Positions 42,271 to 54,116 of a stretch of 64,000 nt of DNA are shown piece after piece. The stretch lies in the NCBI GenBank assembly GCA_019054805.1, contig JAHQIY010000008.1, forward strand, positions 3,023,501 to 3,087,500. Reading direction: 5' to 3'. Origin of the DNA: Brachionus manjavacas. Taxonomy: Eukaryota; Rotifera; Eurotatoria; Ploima; Brachionidae. The notes under the pieces were generated by a model. That model worked only from the letters and a program-made list of their open reading frames with translations. It made no database searches and was not told the DNA's origin. Every line of letters starts with the position of its first letter. Within the stretch, counting starts at the first letter, position 1. Made by a program: the position numbers and the translations under genes.

Positions 42271-44879
42271 ATGAGTGATGAAGAGGAAATGGAAGAATTT
42301 GAATTAAATGAAGGCGATCTCCAACGAGCTTTTAATCCAAGTTTCAAAAGGCATAAAATGACCAAAGAAGAAGCAATGTTGGGTATTTGGGCGTCCAAGG
42401 AGTTTTCGGATAGTGAGGATGAGGATAAATTTAGCTACCGCAAACAAAAAAAGTATTCTAATTCGAATATTGATTTTGTCTCATCGAAATCTATCAAAAA
42501 AGACCGATCTGAAAACGAAACAAATGAAAAAGTCGATGATAAATTCAGCGATGAAGATGAGATTAGAGATTTAATCCGTAGAGAAGAGCTAATAGAGGAA
42601 AGTGACAGTGATAATGACAATATGGAGGAATTGAACACAAAAAATTATTATCAAGTCAAACAGCCTGAACCAAGTTTCAAGCCAACAACTCAAAAGCAAG
42701 AACCAAAGATCACAAGGTAAGATGATAATTTCCAAGTTGGAAAAAAAATCCTATATTTTTCACAGGGCAGATGTAAAAGAAATCGGCAACTGGGAAAGAC
42801 ATACCAAGGGTATTGGAATGAAATTGATGCAAAAAATGGGTTGGGAAAAAGGAAAAGGGTTGGGAAAAGATTTAACTGGACGAGCCATACCTGTGGAAGC
42901 TTCAGTGCGTAAAGGAAAAGGTGCCATTGGAGCTCATGGACCAGAGAACAAGGAAAGAAGACATCAGGAAGCTGAAGATGACGAGCCTGTTCATGTATCC
43001 CAGTGGAAAAGAGATGTAAATTAAAAAAAAAAAAAAATTAATTAATTTAATTTTAATTAAAAAGAAAAAACATAAAAAACCACAATATGCCTTAAAGACT
43101 CCGGAAGAGTTGATCAAATTGGCATCTAAACAGCCCGAAAAATTGAGAAAAATTGAAAAATTGATGGAAATCGGTGAGTTGGAGCAGCTCGAGCGCAAAA
43201 AAGAAAAAGCAGGAAAAATAAAAATTATCGACATGACTGGTAGGGAGCAGCGTGTCACTCACGGCTACGAATCTTTAGGCCAAATTACAAAATTATCTAA
43301 AATGGAGAGCGAATATGAAGAAAAGAAGCGGGAAAATTTCGACGTACCAGAACTAACCCACAATTTGGATCTAGTTTTGAACATGACTGAAGATAAATTG
43401 ATTCACTATGACAAAAAAATGAAGCATTACGAAGACATGATAGTTGGTTTAAGCTATGAAGAAAAGCGAACTAGAGAAAAAATGAAATCCGAATCTGATC
43501 AAATGGAAAAAATAAAAAATTTAATTAAATCTATTGAACTTTGTGAGAGTAAGGTATGCGAAGAAAATGTTACACTTGATGATCTCATTGATTCTTTTGA
43601 TGACCTACGACAAACTTATCCAGACGAATTTATAATTTTCAATTTGTCTCAGGTGTCAATACCATTAATGGCACCGTTGATAAAACGAAAAATGAAATTA
43701 TGGACGCCATTTACGGAACATGTCACCGATGATGACCAAAATACGCAATCAATTATTTTTTGCCATGATATATACACTAGACTAAAGGCCCTTCTGAACG
43801 AAACTGATTTTGAAAATGTGAATTTGTACCATAGATTTGTGTGGGAGACTTGGATGCCTGCTTTTAGAAAAATCCTCTCGGAAATTAGCATCAAGGAACA
43901 TTCTGTTGATTGTAGTCTTTTGATGGACAAATGGAGGCCACTTTTGTCCAACTGGATAGTTCAAAATATTCTAGACCAAATAATTTTACCAAAATTGATT
44001 GATGAAGTCGAACAATGGAACCCGTTGACAGACGTAATTCCAATACATGAATGGATCCACCCATGGCTAGCACTAATGAAAGATCGACTGGACTCTACTT
44101 TATTTCCTACTATTAGATTTAAATTGGCTTCTGCTCTGCAAAGTTGGCATCCATCTGATCAATCCGCTAAGGCTGTGTTAAATCCATGGAAACCTCCGGT
44201 ATTTTCTGCACAAAATTGGGAGCAATTTTTGCTTAGAAATATTTTGCCAAAATTAGAATTGGTTCTTGAACAAGAGTTTGTAATAAATCCGAGTAAACAG
44301 AATTTAGAACCATGGAATTGGGTGATATCCTGGGCCAATTTAGTCCCCATTTCAAATTTTGTTACGCTTTTAGAAAAAAGTTTTTTTCCAAAATGGCTTC
44401 AGGTTTTGAGTGTATGGCTAAATTCGTCGCCTAATTATGAAGAAGTTTCTAAATGGTACGTTGGTTGGAAATCTTTATTTAGTGAAAAATTAACACAGCA
44501 TCCAAGTATAAAAGCAAAATTGTCCCAAGGATTGATGATGATGAACCGTAGTGTCAGTGGTGCTCAGGTTTCATATACTCCAAACGAACCAAGTCCGGCA
44601 GTGATTGAGACGCTGAAAGAGATTCCACAGTCGGTGAGGCAAAAAGGGGCGCAACTGAGCTCTACGCCGGTGGTTTCATCATTCAAGGATATTATTGAGA
44701 AAAAGGCAGCTGAAAAAAATATTATGTTTATGCCTTTAATAAACAAGTTTAAAGAAGGTAAACAAGTTTATCGACTTGGCAACTTGAATTTGTATTTGGA
44801 TAGAAATGTTATTTTTATTTTACAAAATGGAAATTGGATTCCGGCTTCGTTGAACGAAATTTTTCAGAAAGCTCTTTAA
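42271..44879 (+). CDS. TFIP11: TFIP11-like G-patch splicing factor (3 exons, 836 aa)
   Basis: A homologue of tuftelin-interacting protein 11 (yeast Ntr1), which brings the helicase DHX15 to spent spliceosomes to take them apart. The exons are 42271-42716, 42766-43015 and 43065-44879, with introns of 49 nt each. Start MSDEEEMEEFELNEGDLQRA fits the acidic N-terminal domain; later FNPSFKRHKMTKEEAMLGIW matches the family's conserved FNP...TKEEA..G.W block. The G-patch lies in exon 2 (GIGMKLMQKMGWEKGKGLGK). The long third exon holds the GCFC/TFIP11 repeat-like region with Trp-rich units such as LLMDKWRPLLSNWIV, EVEQWNPLTDVIPIHEWIHP and LNPWKPPVFSAQNWEQFLL, and a C-terminal end PLINKFKEGKQVYRLGN. 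Total length is almost exactly that of human TFIP11 (837). The Glu/Asp-rich part of exon 1 is low complexity. Confidence 0.95.
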
Positions 44880-45539
44880 AGTTTATTTTTGTTTTAAAAT
44901 TTTTGTAAATTTTTTTCTTCATCAATTAAAGCTTTCCAAAGCTAATAATTTTTTTATCTTCAAAAAAAATTTAGTCAAGAATATTCTTAGAAAAAAGATG
45001 ATTTTATTCAAATTTTTTTTCTTCTAAATTCTTCAAATTGATATGCTCACACAAAAAATATCCTAAAAAATAATTCTCAAAAAATTTATTAATAAAAGAA
45101 ATTATTTAAAAAATTTAGTATTAATAGCACACAATGCTTAGTGTATAATTGGGTAGCTTCTTTAATCAATTGAATCCTTAATTTGTTATTTCAATCTGAG
45201 AACGAACTTCAAAATATTCAACGAATCGGCAGAAGAATATTGTTGAAGAGAATTTAAGTGATTTATAACTTATAAATATGTTTTAACTTATAATTATGAA
45301 AAATTATCTTGAAGATAATTTTATTAAAATGTGATATAGTAACAGGTTGATATGAGTCATGGATATAAAAATTAGGAAAAAAATATTTAATTCTGGTTAG
45401 TAACAATAAATACTGAAACTGCTGTTGAATTCAATCAATATATATGAATTGAAATCGATGATTTAAGTATTCATCAAGACAACATGGTGTGTTTCGATGC
45501 ATGCAGGTCCTTAAGTACTTACCTCAAATAACACTTTTT
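44880..45539. other. Intergenic, AT-rich
   Basis: 3' region of TFIP11 with no other feature that I can support. Confidence 0.4.
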
Positions 45540-46870
45540 TTTATTGTTTACTTCTTGTTTACTCCTTGTGGAGCATAGGGTGATTACTTTTATTTTCCAC
45601 TCAAGTCGATATTTTTCCTTTACCCTTCCTTCTACCCACGTCATTCCCATTTCGATGAGCTCTTTTGTGATTTTTGATCTCCATGTTACTGTTTATCGTT
45701 CTATCTTACGTCACCCTTGAGGTGTTCATTGAAGGGCTCTTTTAGGTATTCGTGTTTCTTTCATTCTAAGTACATGCCCAAGCCATCGCAGACTTTTATA
45801 CTTAAAACACTGACTTAATGGCCCTGAATCTGTTCTTGTGTATAAGTCAGCATTTGACAATTTCTCAGGCCAGTGTATTCCGAGGATCCTCCGCAGGCTT
45901 CCAGTGTGGAATGTGTTCAGGCTTTGTGTTCTTGTCAGATTCACATATTCCCCAACATTCGCTACCGTACACCAGTATTGCTTTTATTACAGTATTGTAC
46001 AGTTAAAGTTTTGTTTCCTTGCTGTAGCTGATTGATTTCCATGCTGGTAGGAGTCTAGCAAAGACACTCTTTGCTTTTTTAGCAAGTCTATTCTTAATGT
46101 CTCTATTTGTTCCCATCACTTTACTGATGGTGCTTCCAAAGAATGTGAATTCGCTTACACACTCGATTTGTGTACCATCGATGATGATCGGGGAATCCAA
46201 TTTTGTGTTGGTGCACATAACTTTCGTTTTGGCCCTATTTATTTCGAGTCCGGTGGTTTAAAGTTGTTCGCCAAATCTTGCGTCTTCATATGCATAAGTG
46301 CTTCTGTATTAGATATTAGCACCAGATCGTCCGCAAAGTCTAAGTTTTCAAGCTTTGCTGTTAATCCGCATTGTATACCCCTTGCACTGGCAGTTTTTTC
46401 TTCATGACATTGTCAATCAGAAACAAGCAACACTCGAATTTCTAATAGAAGAGTTTTATCAAGTTAACTATCTTCTGTGGCAGGCTATAAGATCTTAATA
46501 GGGTTTCTCTGTGTAAGGCTTTCTCGAAAACAATTAAGTTAAGATACAGAGGGCTATTCCATTCCAGACTGTGTTCTATGATGTTCCTTAGTGTAAATAT
46601 CTGGTCTATGCATCCTCTATCTCGTCTAAATCCTGCTTGTTCTTCTCTTAGTATAACATCCAAAGATTTCCTAATTCTTTCCAGAATTATGCTGCAGAAC
46701 ACCTTGCTTACTAAAGTTAGTAGTGTTTCCTCGCCAATTATCACAGACCATTTTTTTCCTTTCTTAGAGAGCTTGACTATTAGGCCTTTTTACCAGTCCT
46801 ACTGGTATGATTTCTTGCCGCCATATCTTGCAAATAACACTTACTATGTTTAAAGCCACTGTCCTGTTAT
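45540..46870 (-). mobile_element. RTE-like LINE remnant (endonuclease-reverse transcriptase type)
   Basis: Minus-strand pieces in order. Near 46740-46442 is IILERIRKSLDVILREEQAG with FRRDRGCIDQIFTLRNIIE (reverse transcriptase). A gap of several domain-lengths follows, then NLDFADDLVLISNTEALM with the catalytic FADD near 46340. Next come ECVSEFTFFGSTISK (46140), SLRRILGIHWPEKLSNADLY and LRWLGHVLRMKETRIPKRAL (45726-45944), and TVTWRSKITKELIEMGMTW towards 45640. It carries several stops and frame changes and lacks part of the core domain, so it is dead. The C-terminal signature is that of LINEs often annotated as endonuclease-reverse transcriptase; clade assignment to RTE is tentative. Confidence 0.78.
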
Positions 46871-47058
46871 TCAAGGTATTAAAACCCAAAAACAAATATC
46901 GAGTACTTAAACTTTTGATGTTTAAGTGTTAATGACAATGCAAAATCTCACGTTCATGAAAACACTAAGAATTTCTTCAACAACTAAGAAAGTCAAATTG
47001 CATCATCACAATTTACCATCCTGCTCACTGACAAGATAACTAATAGTTAAATGTCATG

Positions 47059-47240
47059 CATGGATAGATAATGAGATTAAATATATTGAACAAAACTTTT
47101 GGTCCTGTTCAATATATTAATTAATTTTTTCAATTTATTGAACTGGACCAAAAAAATACCATTTTAATCTCATTACATGGATAGATAATGAGATTTATAA
47201 TGGTATTTCATCATCTTAAAGAGATTGATGAAATACCATT
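47059..47240. repeat. Cluster of nested palindromes with a 20-bp direct repeat
   Basis: CATGGATAGATAATGAGATT occurs at 47059-47078 and exactly at 47176-47195. Between them a hairpin TGGTCCTGTTCAATA...TATTGAACTGGACCA spans 47100-47150. After the second copy a perfect 15-bp hairpin AATGGTATTTCATCA...TGATGAAATACCATT spans 47199-47240. The words TAATCTCATT and AATGAGATTA also pair between the blocks. No coding capacity. Confidence 0.8.
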
Positions 47241-47259
47241 TTTATATTTCATTACGAAA

Positions 47260-48216
47260 TCTAAATTTTAATTCATATTAAACGGGGTCGAAAGCTGAGC
47301 CATGGTTTAGGGATTCGGGTTTGCTGAAGATAAAATATCTTTTAGTTTAATTTTAAAATTAATATTTAAACTATTAACTAATTTTAATTATCAAAAAGTA
47401 CAAAAGGAATAGGACCAAATAAAATAAAATTCTAATAAAGTACAAAAAGAACAGAAAGGGTTTTTACTTTTTTTTTATTCTCATTTTCTATACCTAATTT
47501 TATGTATATCTTAGTTAAGATATTGTAAAAATTTTTGTTGAATAATATTTAAAATCTATTTAAAAACTAAACAATTTTTAATTTGTTTGATGCAAAATGG
47601 CTTTAAACCAATTTTCTTTACAGTCAAAAAAAATTGATAACTAGAAAATTTTAATTATTAAATTCGATATATTTTTTGTCAAGTATTCAAAAAAAAAATT
47701 TTTGATAATAATTCAATTGAATATTTAACATTCTTATTTACTTTCTTAAAAAAACATTTCAATGTAAAATTACGTCACTTCGCATCGAGAAACGAAAAAA
47801 ATTCCTAATATTTTAGCGTGAAAGAATTATTTTTTATTAAAAGATATAAATTGTTTGTTACTTTATTTAAACTATAAAAACTGCTTTCTTATTATTCTTT
47901 TTCTCATTTAAGTGATTATGTTTCATTATGTGGTTACTCGGCAAATAATCTATCATAATGGAAATAAACAATTATTTAGTTCAATAGTCATAAAATTGTC
48001 AATACAGATTTAAACTAGGTATTTTAAAATAAATAGTCGTGCTTATTGAAAATGATGATTAATTTTGTTCAAAAATTATTTTGTCTGGCATTTGAAAAAA
48101 TAAATAGATAAAAAAAATTTTAAACTATCTTTAAATTAATTCTGACATGCAAAAAATCACATAAATAATTTTATTCTAAATTTATCATAAAAATAAATCA
48201 AACTTTTTTTTTAAAA
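47260..48216. other. Intergenic, upstream of the serpin
   Basis: AT-rich DNA with no distinct element. Confidence 0.35.
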
Positions 48217-49500
48217 ATGGAAGATTTGACTCAAAGTCTAAATCAATTCGGAATTGAATTGTTCAAAACAGTTTATTCCCAGTCTCCAGATGGTAAATTT
48301 AAATTTTTTTTTTTTTTTGAAGTTCAATTATTTAAAAGGACCTGAAAGCTGTGTTATTTCAAGCGTTTCAGTATTCATCGCTCTAATGATGACTTTAGCT
48401 GGTTCAAGGGACGAAACTAAGAGTGAAATTTTGAAAGCTCTCAAAATCCACGGTTTATCTGCAGACGAAACTGGGTCTAAATTACATGAATCTATCAGTT
48501 CTTTGTCTAAGCTTATTTCATCAAATGAATCTTCGAATAATGTGGTATTAGCTAACAGAATGATAATAAATAATCTAAATGTTAAAAGTGCTTTTGAAGC
48601 CATGATAAAAACAATATATGAATCTGAAATCGATAAAGTTTCAGCTGAAAGACCATTAAATATGGTCATTAGGGACACAAATAAATGGATCGGCGATTTG
48701 ACAAATGATAAAATTACTGATATTTTAGATGAAAGTTTTAAATCAGTGGCATTAACATTGATAAATGCAGTTTATTTTAAATGTGAATGGCTCAATGAAT
48801 TCGACCCAAATAGAACCCATAAAATGGATTTTTATGTGACCAAATCATTCAAAGAATCGGTGGAAATGATGCACCTAAGCAACAAAAAATTGCTCTACTA
48901 TTTTTCTTCTGATCTTAATTATCATTTACTGAGTCTTCCTTACAAGCGAGAGAAATTTTTTTTCAATATTGTTTTTCCATCGAGTGAAGATGACTTTTTG
49001 ATGAGCGCAGATCAGCAAAGCTTGGTAAATCGCTTGGATTTTGACCAAATTAAAATTGATCTACAAAATTTAACTTATAAATCAATTAATTTAATGTTAC
49101 CAAAATTTAAAATTAAAAATAAAATAAATTTAAATGAAGTTTTGAAAAAATTAGGCATTTTGACTGCATTTGACCGACAAAAAGCTGACTTCCATGACAT
49201 TTCAGAAACAGATATATTTGTGCAAGAAGTATTTTATAAATGAATTTTTTTTTGATTTTAAATTTTATTAAGGTTCTTCAATATTCATATATTGAAGTTA
49301 ATGAACAAGGAACAGAAGCGGCCGCTGCAACAGTAGTTAAAATGGTCAAGAGATCTATTTCACAAAGCACCACAATCAATTTGAATCGACCATTTTTGTA
49401 TTTCATTACTGAAAAATCAAGTGGAGCTTTCATTTTTGTTGGTAGCTTTAATGGTAATGTAGAACAGCGCAAAACTTTAGTCGAGAAGACTGAGTTATAA
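48217..49500 (+). CDS. Inhibitory serpin, intracellular type (3 exons, 397 aa)
   Basis: A complete serpin, the suicide-inhibitor fold that traps serine or cysteine proteases. Exons are 48217-48292, 48339-49228 and 49273-49500, with introns of 46 and 44 nt; phases close. The start MEDLTQSLNQFGIELFKTVY has no signal peptide, as in clade-B ov-serpins, so it should work in the cytoplasm or leave by an unconventional route. Core motifs are NVVLANRMIINN, LINAVYFKCEWLNEFDPNRT, and in the last exon EVNEQGTEAAAATVVK, the hinge with small residues P15-P9 that marks inhibitory serpins. Counting from the hinge puts P1-P1' at Arg-Ser inside KMVKRSISQS, so the likely target is a trypsin-like or dibasic-cleaving protease. 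The C-terminal strand RPFLYFITEKSSGAFIFVGS is normal. Confidence 0.95.
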
Positions 49501-51373
49501 GATATATAAATTTTAATTAAAAAAATTTTCCAAATGAATGCAATTTATAATTTTTAATTTAATTACTAAACCATGGACATTAAATACCCAAATATGCACT
49601 AAAATAAAAAGATAAATTACATGTATTTAGATTTATTTTTTTAAATTACAATTTCAAAAAAATATTTATATCTTTGTGAATAATCTATAAACTTGAAAAT
49701 AAGAAATTAAAATTTTTTTCTGGTCAAAAAATGACTTTAACTTAAAAAAATACTCTAGTACAGTTGTGCTCTCATTTAGCTTAGCTATAAATGTCAAATC
49801 AATAAAGTATCAAAAATGGTCAAAATAAAATTTTATTTTTAAATTTTTACTTTTAATCAATAATAATAATCAAAATTAATTTAAATGTTTAACAAAAAGC
49901 AAGAGAGAGTGAAAAATTACATTCCTCGATTCAAGTAATGTTTCATACGTAAAAAGGCTCAAAGCCTTGGACTGTACTTGATTAAAGGAAGAAACAAAGG
50001 GGATCTTATTCAAATAAACATAATATTGGCAAATTCGACAAATCTTTGATCAATCATTTAATTATGTGATAGGCTTAACATTACATGTGACATTTTATAA
50101 ATCTTTCAGAAATATTGAAAAATTATTTCAATCAATTAAAAAAAATGCAGCTCCAACATTTATCAATTTTAAAGCAATTAATAGCTAGCAACTGGCTTTG
50201 CCGTTTACCACCACAGCAAAATATATAGAATTTTTATTTTTCTTTATCAATCTTGTGAATTTAAAATGTTTAGATAGAATTTGAAAAAATTAAATATTAA
50301 CTTGTCTCCTCCGATCATGAATTTTACTTATCTTTATCAAAAAATAGCAATAAAGGCCATTTAATAACGATTATTCTCTTAATCTCTTTATACTATATAT
50401 AGGATAAAATATTATAAAAGAGTACGAAACAATATTGAAAAATCTATAAAGCTAGTTTAACTTTTTGATGTAAGATCTCTTTCTCTTTCAAATATATGTC
50501 TTTTAAAATTGGTTCACTTTTATTTCCTCGATTACGACCTTTTTGGCAATTCAAACTACGATTGATTGGTAAATTACTTCAATTTTTGGGAACGAAATAT
50601 GTCAATCACTATTCATACATTAAGTATTTTAATTGTTTTTAAATTAAATTTTTTTTGTGGTAAAAACTTAGTTTAATAGAAAAATTTAATTAAAATTTTG
50701 GAACCGATTTTTCATGAAATAAATATAAGTCTAAATTTTTTAATATTGGGTATTGATTAATAAAAATAAATGCCAAATTTAAAAATATTTAGAAAAATTT
50801 ACAATAATAAAAAACTATGTGATTAAGTGCTTTGTATATGATGGAAAAAAATTTGATAAATACTTGAGGGTAAAGAATGCGTCAAAAAATTGATAGTTCA
50901 CCTTAATTTATTTTTCTTAAACTAAAAATATTTTCAATAATAATTATTGATTGAAATAATTGTTATAAAGTCTCAAAAAAATATTGGGCTAAGAAAAAAA
51001 ATGCTTGACTAATAGCTTATGTTTTTTATCGCCTTGTTCAATGGGTATTAAATAAAAAATATTAAAGCAAAATTTGTTCTCACTGATTTTATCCTAACAA
51101 ATTGATTTAAAACAAGTAAACGTTTTAAAGCTCTATTAATTCAAATTGTTTTGTTTACAAGCATGTTTTTTTGAAAAATTTTTAAAAATCCCAAAAAATT
51201 TAATATAGACATAATTTACATTTTGTAGATATTTTTGTCACTCCAAGACTAGACTAAACGCTTGAATTGGTAGCCAACCTGTTGGTTTATTTTTTTTTAA
51301 ATACTTCTTTTTTTGTCAATTCAATTGAAAACAATTATCGCCAATATTTAAAAGATTGTTTTTAAAGCATACC
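49501..51373. other. Intergenic, AT-rich
   Basis: Almost 1.9 kb without a frame or repeat that I can support. Confidence 0.4.
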
Positions 51374-52507
51374 ATGGACAGTCTTTTGTTAGCTTACCAC
51401 ATGGCAAAGAAAATTTCTACTGCGCTAGCAATTCTTTGCTCCATTCTAGCTCTACTGCTTTGTTGGATAGGATTTTCGGTGCCAGATTGGCTCTTTTATG
51501 AAGACAAATACATGCTTAAAAAAAAATTTGGTCTCTGGACATTTTGTTATCAGAATCGTGAATCCCCATACATTTACAATTGTAAATCATGGCGTAATGC
51601 TCCAGACCAAATTCCAGATTTTTTGAGAACAACCCAAGTCCTGATTACGATGGCGTGTGTATTCAGCACATTTTCGGTCATTGTTGGAGTCTTTTCTTTG
51701 TTTTTCCGCAAGGGATACGCAAAAATTTTGCCACTTGTAGCTGGCTTGCTTTGCTTATTAACTCGTAAAATTCTATATTTTGATAATTAATAGCAATTTA
51801 ATCTAAATTTAAGTTATTTTGGTTCTTATTGCTTTGTCGGTATTTGGAAGCGATCACGCTTTGTATGCCCAAAATTTGGCAGGCAAAAAGTACAACAGAA
51901 GATATGGCTATTGGATTTATGTTCTTGTTATAATCTTCCTTCTGGTGTCCACATTCGCCTACCCTTTTAGCTTCATTAGCAATTCATCAAAAAATAATGA
52001 GACGTAAGTGAAAATTACTTTCAAAGAAATCTAAAATTGGAGTTTTTATACCATCTAAAAACTTTTCAATTATAATACCTGAATCTAAAGTAGTATTGGT
52101 TATAAAAGTAAATGTTAAATTTTTTTTTAGGATATTTCAACAAAAACCAGTCCAGAATAATGTAAATAAGCATTTAAAAAAAATATGACAAATTTTAATT
52201 TTTTTAGTTTCAGGGACCATTTCCTTCGTTAGGAGTTGGTGGAAATCAACCAGTGAATAGATCAATGGATTTTGTAGACAACAATAGCATACAAATGAAT
52301 CAGAATAATTTTTCGAATAAATTTAATGTTCCACCTTTGATAAACAACTCAAATTATAAAAATAATGTATTTATTACTCAATTTTAAAACAATTTTTTCA
52401 TCAAATTTAATTAGAATCAGTGTAAAAGAAGTGAAGCTACAAATAGTGGATTTGGTGGATCGGTGTTTCCAAATACGCAGCAATATAGTCAAAATTTTTA
52501 TTACTAG
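51374..52507 (+). CDS. Claudin/PMP22-like tetraspan membrane protein (5 exons, 285 aa)
   Basis: A four-helix membrane protein of the PMP22/claudin superfamily, which forms or tunes epithelial junctions and includes channel subunits. Exons are 51374-51764, 51814-52003, 52131-52161, 52214-52366 and 52415-52507, and phases close. Helix 1 is ALAILCSILALLLCWIGFSV; the first loop holds the family signature GLWTFC with a second Cys 12 residues on (YIYNC); helix 2 is VLITMACVFSTFSVIVGVF, helix 3 ILPLVAGLLCLLTLILVLIA, helix 4 WIYVLVIIFLLVSTFAYPF. The C-terminal cytoplasmic tail of about 90 residues is rich in Asn, Gln and Ser and ends FYY. The first loop is short (about 50 residues) for a claudin. Start at 51374; a second Met nine residues later is possible. 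I cannot name the subfamily. Confidence 0.85.
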
Positions 52508-52813
52508 AACGATTTGCAAAAAGTAAACTTGTTGATTTAAGATCTCATTTTGTTGTTTATTTTCTCAAATAAATATTTTTTGGTATTCTTAATCTATAAT
52601 TTTTTTACAGACGAACATAAAGGATTTATTGTTAAAGATAAGATAAAATTAAAAAGATAAATTAAAACTAAATTAAAAACAATGGTTACTTAGCCATAAA
52701 ACTCTCAAAGATAATTTCAAAGAAGCACTTTTTAAAATCAAAATGACATTTTTTATCTAAAATTAAACAAAAAATCATTTAAATAGCATTCAAATTTTTG
52801 TGCATTTTAAAAA
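52508..52813. other. Intergenic, upstream of carboxypeptidase A copy
   Basis: Short AT-rich interval separating the tetraspan gene from the first carboxypeptidase gene. Nothing distinct is seen. Confidence 0.35.
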
Positions 52814-54116
52814 ATGATTGGCATATACTTGAGTTTTTTGTTTATTACTAATTTAGTTCAAACAAAAGCTTTCAGCCATAAATACCACAGTCATGAGGAA
52901 ATAACAAATTTACTAAAAGATTTAAATGAAAAAAACCCCAACAATACTTATCTGTACTCAATTGGTAAATCAGGTAAAGGAAAAGATCTATGGGTTTTGG
53001 CACTAGCTGATTCAAAGCCCGATACCCATGTATTATTGAGACCAGAGGTAAAATATGTTGCCAACATACATGGAAATGAGGCTGTTGGAAAAGAGATCTT
53101 GCTTAAGTTAATTGATTATATGTTTAATAATCAAAAAAGTGATCCTAACGTTGATCTAATTATGAAGACAATGAGAGTTCATATTCTACCTCTAATGAAT
53201 CCAGATGGATATGCAGATTCAGTAATGGGAGATTGTGATTCAGTGCAAGGAAGAGCTAATTTTGCTGGTTTTGATTTGAATCGAAATTTTCCGGAACTTT
53301 TTCGTAAGAATGGAAACAAAATTCAACCCGAGACAGAATCAGTTTTAAAGTGGATGGCAAGTAATAGGTTTATTTTATCCGCATCTTTTCATGGCGGCGC
53401 TCTAGTGGCTAATTATCCATATGACAATTATTTAAATTCAAAATGGTTTTTTCCAAAAAAGAGTAAAACTAATGACGATGATGTGTTCAGAAATTTGGCT
53501 TTGACTTATTCAACAAATCATTCCAAAATGAAAAAAGGATGCGATGGTCAAGCTTTTACTGACGGTATTACTAATGGAGGTATCTAAAAATAAAAACAAA
53601 AATTGCCTAAAAAGCTAATAAAATTTTAAAGCCGAGTGGTATCCGCTAGTTGGAGGTATGCAGGATGTTAATTATTGGAGATACGGTTGCATGGAGATAA
53701 CCTTAGAAGTAAGCTGCTGTAAATACCCGCCAGCTAATGAACTCGAAATGATGTGGAATGACAACAAGAAGTCAATGATCGAATTTCTTAAAATGGCAAA
53801 TACTGGACTAAAAGGAGTAGTTAAATTTAAAAATGGACATATTGGTAAATATATGTCTGTAAAAATTGACTCGAGAGAACCAATTTTCAAAACGAGTGCT
53901 GATGGGGAGTATTTTAAAATTTTGCTGCCGGGAGACTATACTATTTCAGTTTTGATTAATTGCAAAGTAATATACCGAATTCGAGTTGCCATTGCTAAAG
54001 AAAACCGATTAAAAATTTTGAATATAACATTACCAAATCGAGCATTTTTAATCTATAAAAAGGCCTTGTTAGATAATGAAGCTGAATTTTGTAGGAAAAT
54101 AAAAGTCATCAAATAA
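52814..54116 (+). CDS. Carboxypeptidase M/N/D-like metalloprotease, copy A (2 exons, 416 aa)
   Basis: A secreted M14B zinc carboxypeptidase that should remove C-terminal Arg or Lys from peptides. Exons 52814-53579 and 53632-54116 (52-nt phase-1 intron). Signal peptide: residues 1-20 (IGIYLSFLFITNLVQTKA). Zinc ligands His and Glu are in NIHGNEAVGKEILL, the third ligand His in SASFHGGALVANYPYDN. Substrate-binding Asn-Arg lies in GFDLNRNFPELF, the S1' loop in WYPLVGGMQDVNYW, and the catalytic Glu in MEITLEVSCCKYP. A transthyretin-like beta domain follows (GVVKFKNGHIGKYMSVKI). The Cys in GDCDS and those in SCCKYP that should form the family's disulfides are kept. The protein ends without a hydrophobic tail, so unlike human CPM it should be soluble rather than GPI-anchored. 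It looks fully active. Confidence 0.93.

Noticed and set aside
42902-44746. Several minus-strand frames of 60-118 codons
   Set aside because: All are antisense to TFIP11 exons and have no domain sense of their own.
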